Source of the DNA: a virus
Direction: 5' to 3' (one strand)
Virus record (IMG/VR): IMGVR_UViG_3300021091_000235
Span: 1 to 33,408 of that record
Length of the DNA stretch: 33,408 nt
Of this stretch, positions 1 to 5,856 are shown piece after piece (positions within the stretch are counted from its first letter, which is position 1; every line of letters begins with the position of its first letter). The notes under the pieces were generated by a model. The model saw only the letters and a program-made list of their open reading frames with translations, ran no database searches and was not told where the DNA came from. The position numbers were made by a program, and so were the translations under genes.

Positions 1-19
1 ATCATCAGAGGATCAGAAA

Positions 20-1090
20 ATGTCAGAGTTAAACTTTGGTAAAACAGTGTCGCTCAAGCAAGCGGCGAATCTCATCATCACAAACCCCGACGTTGTGTTC
101 ATGCTCAGGGGTGAGCCTGGAATCGGTAAGAGTTCCATGCTTCAGTACATAGCCGACGCGGTTGGTTGCGATTGTGCATACATTGATGTACCTAACATGG
201 ACTTGGGCGATATTGCGATGCCTGTTATTGACCATGCGACCAAGACGACTCGGTACTATCCCAACGCTCGGTTCAAGTTCCACGAGGGCAAGCCTGTAGC
301 GATCATGCTCGATGAGTTCTCGAAAGGCGCCGAGCCTGTTAAGAATATGTTGCATCCGCTATTCGAGAAGGTGAACCCAAGGCTTGGTGATTTACCGCGC
401 CCCCAAGGTTCCTACTGCTTTCTTACGGGCAACTTGAGCACTGATGGTGTTGGCGATAACTTGAAAGCGCACAGTTGGAATCGTATTGTGCCTATCGTAG
501 TACGCAAGCCTAGTTCTGAAGAGTGGATCGAATGGGCGATGAACAGCACCAAGCAGATTGCCCCTGAGATTATTGCTTGGGTGCATCAGTTTCCGCATTG
601 CATGGCTTCGTACCTTGATGGGGATCAGAAGGAGAACCCCTATATCTTCAACCCGAAGAACACTCAACGTGCGTTCGTATCTCCACGCTCGCTTGAGACT
701 GCCTCTAACATTGTTAGGACTCGATCCAAGAATGACACCGAAGCAGTCATTGCGGCGTTGTCGGGTGCAATCGGTGAAGCGGCGGCGCGAGACATGCAAG
801 CGTACATCGAGTTCTCCGATCAGCTACCAACGTGGGAGCAAACAACCAAAGAACCTAAGACTGCGCGTGTGCCGGATAGCGCAGGGGCGTGTGCCATTGT
901 GGTGTTCGGTGGTATCGCTAGGGTTACTAAGGAAACCATAAAGCCTTTCATGGACTACATCGAGCGGTTCGAGGCTGAGTGGCAAGCAGTATTCGCTGTG
1001 AACATTGCACGTACACCGAGCAAGCAAGCGATTGCGTTCGGGTCGGAGAAGTTCGCGGCGTGGGTAGCTAAGAACCAAGACTTGCTGTGA
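20..1090 (+). CDS. MoxR-type AAA+ ATPase
   Basis: This 356-residue protein is an AAA+ ATPase of the MoxR type, a family of ATP-driven chaperone-like machines that usually work with a VWA-domain partner. The Walker A motif GEPGIGKSS lies at residues 31-39, Walker B LDEF at 97-100, a sensor-1-like asparagine in LTGNLS near 138, and an arginine-finger candidate in WNRIVP near 155. The start ATG follows AGAGGA at 7-12. The next gene is a VWA/zincin protein 27 bp downstream, the classic partner arrangement (established for RavA-ViaA, CoxD-CoxE and similar pairs). One copy of the CTAACATTGTTAG palindrome lies inside the gene at 705-717 and encodes Ser-Asn-Ile-Val-Arg. The substrate is unknown. The family call is strong, the phage role inferred. 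Confidence 0.9.
   Translation: MSELNFGKTVSLKQAANLIITNPDVVFMLRGEPGIGKSSMLQYIADAVGCDCAYIDVPNMDLGDIAMPVIDHATKTTRYYPNARFKFHEGKPVAIMLDEFSKGAEPVKNMLHPLFEKVNPRLGDLPRPQGSYCFLTGNLSTDGVGDNLKAHSWNRIVPIVVRKPSSEEWIEWAMNSTKQIAPEIIAWVHQFPHCMASYLDGDQKENPYIFNPKNTQRAFVSPRSLETASNIVRTRSKNDTEAVIAALSGAIGEAAARDMQAYIEFSDQLPTWEQTTKEPKTARVPDSAGACAIVVFGGIARVTKETIKPFMDYIERFEAEWQAVFAVNIARTPSKQAIAFGSEKFAAWVAKNQDLL
705..717 (+). repeat. 13-bp near-palindrome copy 1
   Basis: CTAACATTGTTAG, inside the MoxR ATPase gene, encoding Ser-Asn-Ile-Val-Arg. The arms CTAACA and TGTTAG surround a central T. This is the only one of the seven copies not preceded by C. Confidence 0.9.
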
Positions 1091-1096
1091 TTAAAC

Positions 1097-1109
1097 CTAA
1101 CATTGTTAG
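1097..1109 (+). repeat. 13-bp near-palindrome copy 2
   Basis: CTAACATTGTTAG between the MoxR and VWA genes, directly abutting the AGAGGA ribosome site. The 20-base stretch AACCTAACATTGTTAGAGGA (1095-1114 or close) is shared with copy 4. Confidence 0.93.
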
Positions 1110-1117
1110 AGGACAAT

Positions 1118-2308
1118 ATGGACGCAGAACGTAAACTCAAGAAAGTAAAAATCTCCATCATGCGTAACCCGAAGTTCGCACTTTGGCAAGGCGTATTGAT
1201 GATTGGTAAAACAAAGGTAGCCGACGATGTTGCATCGGCACAGACTAACGGGCGTGACGAAATCTACGGACGGGCGTTCGTAGACAGCTTGACTGAATCC
1301 GAGCTTGCCTTCGTTGTACTTCACGAGGCATTGCACAAAGCACTACGGCACTTTTCAACGTGGAGAAAACTCAGCGAAGAGAATCACTTGCTATGCAATG
1401 CCGCTTGCGACTACGTCATTAACCTCATGCTCTTCGACTTGGACAAGCAAGAGCAAACGATCCGTATGCCAAGGTACAAGGACGGCCCGAAGAAGGGGGA
1501 ACGGCTTGGGCTCATTGATGAGAAGTACAGAGGCATGAATACTAAGCAAGTCTTCGACTTACTTAAGAAGGAGTACGAAGATGGCGGCGGTGGAAGTGGT
1601 GGTGATCGGTTCGATGAGCATGATTGGGACGGGTTCAATGGGCTAACCGACGAGCAAAAGCGCGAGCTTGAGCGCGAGGTCGATGCTGCAATTAGGCAAG
1701 GACAGATAGCCGCGCAGAAGGTAGCGGGTAAGGGTTCACTTGGAATGCCAAGAGAGTTGGCCGACTTGCTCGAAGCCAAGATCGATTGGCGCGAGGAGTT
1801 GCGCGAGTTCATCAAAGCGTTTTGTTTTGCAAAAGACAAGAGCAGTTGGCGTAGACCAAACCGTCGATTCATTTCGGAGGACGTTTACTTACCTACGTTG
1901 GTAGGTGAGAAGGTTGGGCATTTGGTGTTTGGCGCTGATATGTCAGGAAGTATCGTTGATGAGTTGGCTATGTTCTTTTCAGAGATTCGCTATATCTCAG
2001 AAGAGATAATGCCCGAGAAGGTTGATTTGATTTATTGGGACTGCGAAGTCACGGGACATGAGGAGTATGACAGTGCGACTGTGCCTAACATTGTTAGCTC
2101 GACACAACCAAAGGGTGGAGGCGGCACTGCGCCAAGCTGTGTTAGTCGCTACCTCAAAGACAAAAAGATTGTACCGGACTGCATCATCATGTTCACTGAC
2201 GGATACGTTGGTAGCGATTGGGGCTCAGATTGGGAGGCTCCGATCCTATGGGTCATTGTGGGGAACAAGAAAGCACAAGCCGCACACGGTAAAACCATAC
2301 ATATTTGA
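1118..2308 (+). CDS. VWA domain protein with zincin-like metallopeptidase domain (DUF2201-like)
   Basis: The 396-residue protein has two parts. The N-terminal part carries HEALH at residues 69-73, followed by CNAACDYVIN around 93-102, matching the zinc-ligand pattern of VWA-associated metallopeptidase-like domains. After a glycine-rich linker (157-162) and a charged helical stretch, the C-terminal VWA domain shows the MIDAS motif DMSGS at 274-278 and a TD pair at 360-361. A metal-dependent adhesion or substrate-binding role beside the upstream MoxR ATPase is expected from known MoxR-VWA pairs. The ATG at 1118 was chosen over an upstream TTG at 1103 because AGAGGA at 1108-1113 is well spaced for it. 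A palindrome copy abuts that ribosome site, and another lies inside the gene at 2085-2097. Confidence 0.88.
   Translation: MDAERKLKKVKISIMRNPKFALWQGVLMIGKTKVADDVASAQTNGRDEIYGRAFVDSLTESELAFVVLHEALHKALRHFSTWRKLSEENHLLCNAACDYVINLMLFDLDKQEQTIRMPRYKDGPKKGERLGLIDEKYRGMNTKQVFDLLKKEYEDGGGGSGGDRFDEHDWDGFNGLTDEQKRELEREVDAAIRQGQIAAQKVAGKGSLGMPRELADLLEAKIDWREELREFIKAFCFAKDKSSWRRPNRRFISEDVYLPTLVGEKVGHLVFGADMSGSIVDELAMFFSEIRYISEEIMPEKVDLIYWDCEVTGHEEYDSATVPNIVSSTQPKGGGGTAPSCVSRYLKDKKIVPDCIIMFTDGYVGSDWGSDWEAPILWVIVGNKKAQAAHGKTIHI
2085..2097 (+). repeat. 13-bp near-palindrome copy 3
   Basis: CTAACATTGTTAG inside the VWA domain codons (Pro-Asn-Ile-Val-Ser). The flanked sequence GTGCCTAACATTGTTAGCTC is also found, on the other strand, around copy 5. 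Confidence 0.9.
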
Positions 2309-2321
2309 TACGGGGGTAAGC

Positions 2322-2573
2322 ATGGTTGTTATAAGTCTTGGCTACAACTCAACACTTGCTGTGACTAAGGAAGATGCAATGATCTTAGCTGGCATTTTTG
2401 AGCGAGCCCATAAGTGGGAAGAGAAGTGGGTTTCCAAAGCAGATTCGGAAACAGGGGAGTCGCATTACTTGTACTATGCGTACCCCCAAGATGATATGCC
2501 GAGCATGAAGATTGTGCATGATCGCATATATGAGATGGCAAAGTTGGCTGGCAAGCCTATCAGTAAATCTTAA
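2322..2573 (+). CDS. hypothetical protein, 83 aa
   Basis: I do not recognise this small protein. The ATG at 2322 follows a GGGGG ribosome site at 2312-2316 and lies 13 bp after the VWA gene. The open frame extends much further upstream (to 2058), but that part overlaps the VWA domain codons and reads as a shadow. The product begins MVVISLGYNSTLAVTKEDA and has a helical middle rich in Trp, Glu and Lys (FERAHKWEEKWVSK) followed by a tyrosine-rich YLYYAYPQ segment. The N-terminal strand with the AVTKEDA helix suggests a small alpha/beta fold. Its place between the VWA and DUF3150-like genes implies a role in the same module (inference). Confidence 0.65.
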   Translation: MVVISLGYNSTLAVTKEDAMILAGIFERAHKWEEKWVSKADSETGESHYLYYAYPQDDMPSMKIVHDRIYEMAKLAGKPISKS

Positions 2574-2574
2574 C

Positions 2575-2587
2575 CTAACATTGTTAG
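2575..2587 (+). repeat. 13-bp near-palindrome copy 4
   Basis: CTAACATTGTTAG directly before the ribosome site of the DUF3150-like gene, the same arrangement as copy 2. Confidence 0.93.
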
Positions 2588-2598
2588 AGGAAAATCAA

Positions 2599-3453
2599 AT
2601 GAGTATTAGCGCATCAGCAGTATTGGTCGAACTAAACATCAGTGTGTGGCCTGCTACGATCAAAGACAGCAAAGTCAGCGATCAAATCACGAGTGCTGCA
2701 TCAGCGATTGCCGACGCAGGACAATTTCGCAAGAACTTGTTTGCGGGTACGTCCTTACGCAAGGACATTGAGAACTACGCAGCTCGCGCTCGCTTGTACA
2801 ACAACCAACGCACAATGCCTTGGGCCGACAAAGGCGAGCGGTTGTTGCCGACTAAGTTGTTCATGGATTACAAGATCAGCATGAACACGTTTCAGCATAC
2901 CTTCGATAGTATGTGCAACACGTTCTTTCAGAACTACGCAGTGCTTATTCAGCAAGCACAAACTAACTTAGTAGGACTGTTCAACCCTGACGACTACCCC
3001 CCTCTTGATGAGGTGAAGGAGAAGTTTGCGTTCAATCTAACGATCAAGCCTGTGCCTGAGTCGGGAGACTTTCGCTTGGACATTCCTGCTACGGACTTAG
3101 AGGAGATCAAGCAATCGTTTGAGAACCAACAAGCTGAGAAGATGGCAGAGGCTATGCGTACGCCGTGGGAGCGGTTGCATACAGTGCTCACTGCAATGTC
3201 AACTAAGTTGGCTAAGGGTAGGGACGAAAAAGCAAACATGCGTTGGCATGACTCATTCATTACCAACCCGTTGGAGCTGTGCCAATTGCTTACTGCTATG
3301 AACATAACCAATGATCCCAAATTGGAGGAAGCAAGACAGCAACTGGAGCTAACAATGTTAGGCACAAATCTCAACTCGCTGAAAGAAGACGTACATGCGC
3401 GTGAAGATTTGAAATCAAAAGTCGATGGCATCCTTGGCAAATTTTCTTGGTAA
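2599..3453 (+). CDS. DUF3150-like phage protein
   Basis: This 284-residue protein opens MSISASAVLVELNISVWPATIKD and looks like the DUF3150 family of phage and bacterial proteins of unknown function, which I recall as common next to MoxR and VWA genes. The match is by memory of family style, not by search. It is mostly helical, with an amphipathic, charged C-terminal half (EEIKQSFENQQAEKMAEAM, then a Leu/Glu/Lys-rich tail) that could form coiled coils. No catalytic motif is evident. The ATG at 2599 has AGAGGA at 2586-2591 directly after a palindrome copy (2575-2587), copying the arrangement in front of the VWA gene. A further palindrome copy in reverse orientation lies inside the gene at 3349-3361. 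Confidence 0.7.
   Translation: MSISASAVLVELNISVWPATIKDSKVSDQITSAASAIADAGQFRKNLFAGTSLRKDIENYAARARLYNNQRTMPWADKGERLLPTKLFMDYKISMNTFQHTFDSMCNTFFQNYAVLIQQAQTNLVGLFNPDDYPPLDEVKEKFAFNLTIKPVPESGDFRLDIPATDLEEIKQSFENQQAEKMAEAMRTPWERLHTVLTAMSTKLAKGRDEKANMRWHDSFITNPLELCQLLTAMNITNDPKLEEARQQLELTMLGTNLNSLKEDVHAREDLKSKVDGILGKFSW
3349..3361 (-). repeat. 13-bp near-palindrome copy 5 (reverse orientation)
   Basis: CTAACAATGTTAG on the + strand, the complement of the usual form, inside the DUF3150-like gene (Leu-Thr-Met-Leu-Gly). Its 20-base flanked form is the same as copy 3 in reverse. Confidence 0.9.
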
Positions 3454-3462
3454 GAGGTAAGT

Positions 3463-4341
3463 ATGGAACAGTACGAAATCCTTTCTAATCGGTCGCTTGC
3501 TAACCAAGCGATGTTGCAATCCAACGTACGGCTTGTAAATGTTGACGTAGTAGATAAGCAAAACCTTGAGTTTGAATTTGCTGGAATGCTTGCCGATGTT
3601 GCATGGCCTTTGGTTACGAAGTTCCCTCATATCGAGTGGGTAGTACGGGCGCGAAAGCTAAACAATTCTCATAGGTACAGAGTTACAGACCTTGAAGCAT
3701 TCAAGGAGGGTAAAGAAGTTGGTAAGGTCAGCACAGTTTACTCTCGCGCATACGGCTCGGCGTTTGCGTTGTACAGCGAAACCATAAGTGAAGAGCGGGA
3801 GCGTGGCAGCTTTCTACGTACACAGAAGCATGACGTTGTGCTGGCTACGGTCAGGAAAAAGTTTAACCCTCGCTCTGTACAGAAAATGTTTCAAGAGGCA
3901 GAAAAATCTGTTTTTAACATACTAGGTACTTACACTTGGACAGCGGAGCGTCAGAGGAGAGATGCAAAGACTTCTATGGTTGACGATCTATTTACACGCA
4001 TGGAGGCAAACCCACAGATTGCCGACCATATTGCTCCGTTTATTAGAGCGTCGGACATGCTCAAGTATGAACAAGCATGTTTTGATATGCGTAGCATTGA
4101 GGACTTGCGTGAGATGGTTCAAACCTCAAATAAGCGCACTGCCTTGGTGTTACTTGACAAGGGAGGTTATATTGTACGTGCTGACCAACAAGTCGCAATC
4201 TACAACGACGAGACACTGCCGATGGAGATGCGTAAATCTTTAGGCTTACTTAAGCTGATACAGAACGACGAGCAGTTTGTTCCTGATGTTGGCGTACGAG
4301 TAAACGACCATACCTTTTTAGTTCTAGTGGATGAAGCCTAA
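3463..4341 (+). CDS. hypothetical protein, 292 aa
   Basis: I do not recognise a family. The ATG follows GAGGT at 3454-3458, only 9 bp after the DUF3150-like gene, so the two are probably co-expressed. The sequence starts with a beta-rich portion (NVRLVNVDVVDKQNLEFEFA), a basic middle (VRARKLNNSHRYRVTDLEAF, then RKKFNPRSVQKMF), a helical charged region, and ends with strands such as TALVLLDKGGYIVRADQQVA. No Walker, nuclease or membrane motif is seen. The basic middle could bind nucleic acid (speculative). Its TAA stop at 4339-4341 lies inside the palindrome copy at 4338-4350. Position suggests it is a fourth member of the ATPase/VWA module. Confidence 0.8.
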   Translation: MEQYEILSNRSLANQAMLQSNVRLVNVDVVDKQNLEFEFAGMLADVAWPLVTKFPHIEWVVRARKLNNSHRYRVTDLEAFKEGKEVGKVSTVYSRAYGSAFALYSETISEERERGSFLRTQKHDVVLATVRKKFNPRSVQKMFQEAEKSVFNILGTYTWTAERQRRDAKTSMVDDLFTRMEANPQIADHIAPFIRASDMLKYEQACFDMRSIEDLREMVQTSNKRTALVLLDKGGYIVRADQQVAIYNDETLPMEMRKSLGLLKLIQNDEQFVPDVGVRVNDHTFLVLVDEA

Positions 4342-4350
4342 CATTGTTAG
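4338..4350 (+). repeat. 13-bp near-palindrome copy 6
   Basis: CTAACATTGTTAG, extended to a 19-bp near-palindrome (4335-4353, AGCCTAACATTGTTAGGCT). It contains the stop codon of the 292-residue protein gene and lies ahead of the next ribosome site. Confidence 0.93.
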
Positions 4351-4375
4351 GCTACTTGACAACACGGAGATAATG

Positions 4376-4558
4376 ATGAGCGTTAAGACTACTTCAGAAT
4401 CTACAAACGTGTTGGCTACCTTTGTTCGGGAGTGGGAGAGGCTAGGGCAGCTCCCACCTTGGAAAGACCCCAAGGTTTTAACCGAGCGTCAAAGGATAGC
4501 CGACTTGGATTTACAACGAATAGCTGACAGGCTTGAGACTGAATATGGACGAGTCTAA
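4376..4558 (+). CDS. hypothetical protein, 60 aa
   Basis: A small acidic protein beginning MSVKTTSESTNVLATFVREW that I do not recognise. I chose ATG 4376 because GGAG at 4366-4369 is six bases upstream. Alternative in-frame ATGs at 4373 and 4331 exist, but the latter would make the palindrome at 4338-4350 coding and has no clear ribosome site. The C-terminus is predicted helical (ADLDLQRIADRLETEYGRV). It overlaps the following gene by 14 bp, which suggests translational coupling. Confidence 0.6.
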   Translation: MSVKTTSESTNVLATFVREWERLGQLPPWKDPKVLTERQRIADLDLQRIADRLETEYGRV

Positions 4559-4754
4559 GCCAAAGCGAAAGGGTCGGGGGAAAGCTAAGAAGCCCTCCAT
4601 GATAGGCACAAGCATACGGTTACCTTTGTATGTGCTTGAATGGTTCATCTTAAATCATCCCTATGACAAGCAGTCTGCAATGAGAGCAGTTTTAATTAAA
4701 CATATTGAGGATAGCAATCATGGCAAAAGCCAAATCCAGAGCAGCACAGATTAG
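4545..4754 (+). CDS. candidate ribbon-helix-helix DNA-binding protein
   Basis: This 69-residue protein has a very basic N-terminus (KPKRKGRGKAKKPS) followed by TSIRLPLYVLEWFILNHP and then QSAMRAVLIKHIED. The order of a short strand with alternating polar residues (SIRLP), a first helix (LYVLEWFILN) and a second helix after a turn (QSAMRAVLIKHI) fits the ribbon-helix-helix fold of Arc/MetJ/CopG repressors, which bind palindromic operators as dimers. The fold call is by eye. ATG 4545 was chosen over TTG 4533 upstream. It overlaps both neighbours. As a small DNA-binding protein inside the palindrome-rich block, it is one of three candidates for the factor that recognises those sites. Confidence 0.6.
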   Translation: MDESKPKRKGRGKAKKPSMIGTSIRLPLYVLEWFILNHPYDKQSAMRAVLIKHIEDSNHGKSQIQSSTD

Positions 4755-5073
4755 AAAGTATCTTGAGAAGAACCCGTACGTTAAGGCTAGTGACGTAGCC
4801 AAACATCTTGATGTACCGGCACACGCTGTGTACAACGTACGTTGGGCGATGAAGAAAGAAGTGCCTTTAAAAGTTGTTGACCCCGTCGAAGTCAGCACCG
4901 AAGAAGTTAGCACCCAAGTCTCTGGCACTGCACGAGTTAACACGGCACAAATAGACATGGTGGATTGGTTCGTTAACAAGTTTGGGCTGGACTACAACTT
5001 AGGCAATGCAGTTAAGTACATAGCTTTTAACGACATTGCAATGGCTAAAAGATATTTAGAACGAGCCGCATAG
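4720..5073 (+). CDS. HTH protein with DUF3310-like C-terminus
   Basis: This 117-residue protein has an N-terminal helix-turn-helix-like region (IRKYLEKNPYVKASDVAKHL then VPAHAVYNVRWAMKK, roughly residues 11-46), a Thr/Val/Glu-rich linker, and a C-terminal segment DYNLGNAVKYIAFNDIAMAK followed by RYLERA. That last part strongly resembles the core of DUF3310 proteins (NxGNAxKYI...DxxKARxYL), and a full DUF3310 protein is encoded at 8922-9161. The combination suggests a DNA-binding domain joined to a shortened DUF3310-type domain. ATG 4720 follows GAGGA at 4707-4711. It is the last gene before the terminator at 5111-5138, with a palindrome copy between them at 5092-5104. Confidence 0.7.
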   Translation: MAKAKSRAAQIRKYLEKNPYVKASDVAKHLDVPAHAVYNVRWAMKKEVPLKVVDPVEVSTEEVSTQVSGTARVNTAQIDMVDWFVNKFGLDYNLGNAVKYIAFNDIAMAKRYLERAA

Positions 5074-5091
5074 CCGATACAAACTCTGACC

Positions 5092-5104
5092 CTAACATTG
5101 TTAG
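5092..5104 (+). repeat. 13-bp near-palindrome copy 7
   Basis: CTAACATTGTTAG followed by GCT as in copy 6, between the last gene of the block and the terminator at 5111. Its centre is 51 bp (about five helical turns) from the centre of the promoter palindrome. Confidence 0.93.
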
Positions 5105-5110
5105 GCTTGG

Positions 5111-5138
5111 CCGCACCCCACAAAGGTGCGGTTTTTTT
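5111..5138 (+). terminator. intrinsic terminator
   Basis: CCGCACC (5111-5117) pairs perfectly with GGTGCGG (5125-5131) across a 7-base loop, followed by seven T residues (5132-5138). It closes the ATPase/VWA transcription unit just before the next promoter. Confidence 0.95.
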
Positions 5139-5140
5139 GT

Positions 5141-5170
5141 TTTTGACATTGTCAAAAGTTATGATATAAT
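5141..5170 (+). promoter_or_regulatory. sigma70-type promoter P1 with palindromic operator
   Basis: A consensus -35 TTGACA (5143-5148) and -10 TATAAT (5165-5170) are separated by 16 bp. The -35 box lies within the 17-bp near-palindrome TTTTGACATTGTCAAAA (5141-5157), which shares 9 of 13 core positions with the CTAACATTGTTAG repeats. It would drive the polymerase operon from about 5177. A protein binding the palindrome would block RNA polymerase (inference). Confidence 0.88.
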
Positions 5171-5192
5171 TCAATTTTCAGTGGAGGCTTGC

Positions 5193-5558
5193 ATGTATAA
5201 GCAACAGGTAATACTTAGAGATTACAACAACTTTATGGGTAGTGAGTTGCAATGCCCTACGTGTAACGAAGCATACTTACACCAACGCGATGTAACGGTG
5301 TTCCAACGGTATGAAGACCAGGATAAAACAATTGTGATGCAGCAGTGTGAAGACGACATGGTTGTTACAACTTTCCCATCGGGAGATACATGTAACCCTA
5401 GCCCTAGAAGGCATGGGCTTTTAATTGAGTTTGAATGTGAACACTGCCACTACACACATGTAGATGGCGAAGGCGATGAGCACCCTAGAGAACCGTTGTA
5501 CCGACTAGCTATATACCAACACAAAGGCCAAACTTACGTGGAGTGGCAACTTGACTAA
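5193..5558 (+). CDS. hypothetical protein with two CxxC knuckles
   Basis: This 121-residue protein contains CPTC near residues 20-23 and CEHCH further on, giving two cysteine pairs that could bind one zinc ion as a split zinc ribbon. The rest is acidic and rich in Tyr and His, with no recognised family. ATG 5193 was chosen over a GTG at 5181 because GGAGG at 5183-5187 overlaps that GTG and is correctly spaced for the ATG. It is the first gene after the promoter at 5143-5170, with a short leader of about 16 bases. It overlaps the VRR-NUC gene by 8 bp. Confidence 0.75.
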   Translation: MYKQQVILRDYNNFMGSELQCPTCNEAYLHQRDVTVFQRYEDQDKTIVMQQCEDDMVVTTFPSGDTCNPSPRRHGLLIEFECEHCHYTHVDGEGDEHPREPLYRLAIYQHKGQTYVEWQLD

Positions 5559-5856
5559 AACACCTGAAGCAAAAGTTAAGGACAAAATAAAAAAGATACT
5601 GAAAGACAACGGCGTGTATTACGTTATGCCGATTGGTTCGGGCTACGGCAAGGGGGGAGTGCCCGACTTTGTTTGTTGCTACAAGGGGTTCTTTATTGGT
5701 ATTGAAGCAAAGACAGTCGGCAACTTGCCTACGCTTTTGCAACATATCAACTTAACAGAAATCATAAACGCTGGTGGCGTGTGCGTAGTGATTAACGAAA
5801 ACAATTTAGATTCTATTAACGGGTGGCTAAGACTACTGGATGCTAAAGCACAATGA
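5551..5856 (+). CDS. VRR-NUC domain nuclease
   Basis: The 101-residue protein matches the stand-alone VRR-NUC fold, a small PD-(D/E)XK-type nuclease seen in many phages, related to the nuclease domain of FAN1 and expected to cut branched DNA such as Holliday junctions. The core motifs are GGVPDF (catalytic D39), GIEAKT (E52 and K54) and a glutamine (Q64) after a short gap. The start is a TTG at 5551 with GGAG at 5541-5544 upstream, overlapping the previous gene's stop. Its TGA overlaps the DNA polymerase start as ATGA, so it belongs to the replication operon. It may resolve replication or packaging intermediates. Confidence 0.87.
   Translation: MTKTPEAKVKDKIKKILKDNGVYYVMPIGSGYGKGGVPDFVCCYKGFFIGIEAKTVGNLPTLLQHINLTEIINAGGVCVVINENNLDSINGWLRLLDAKAQ

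Noticed and set aside
190-200. CTAACATGG in the MoxR gene and CTAACATTCCC near 26464.
   Set aside because: Both share only the left arm of the repeat and have no inverted right arm.
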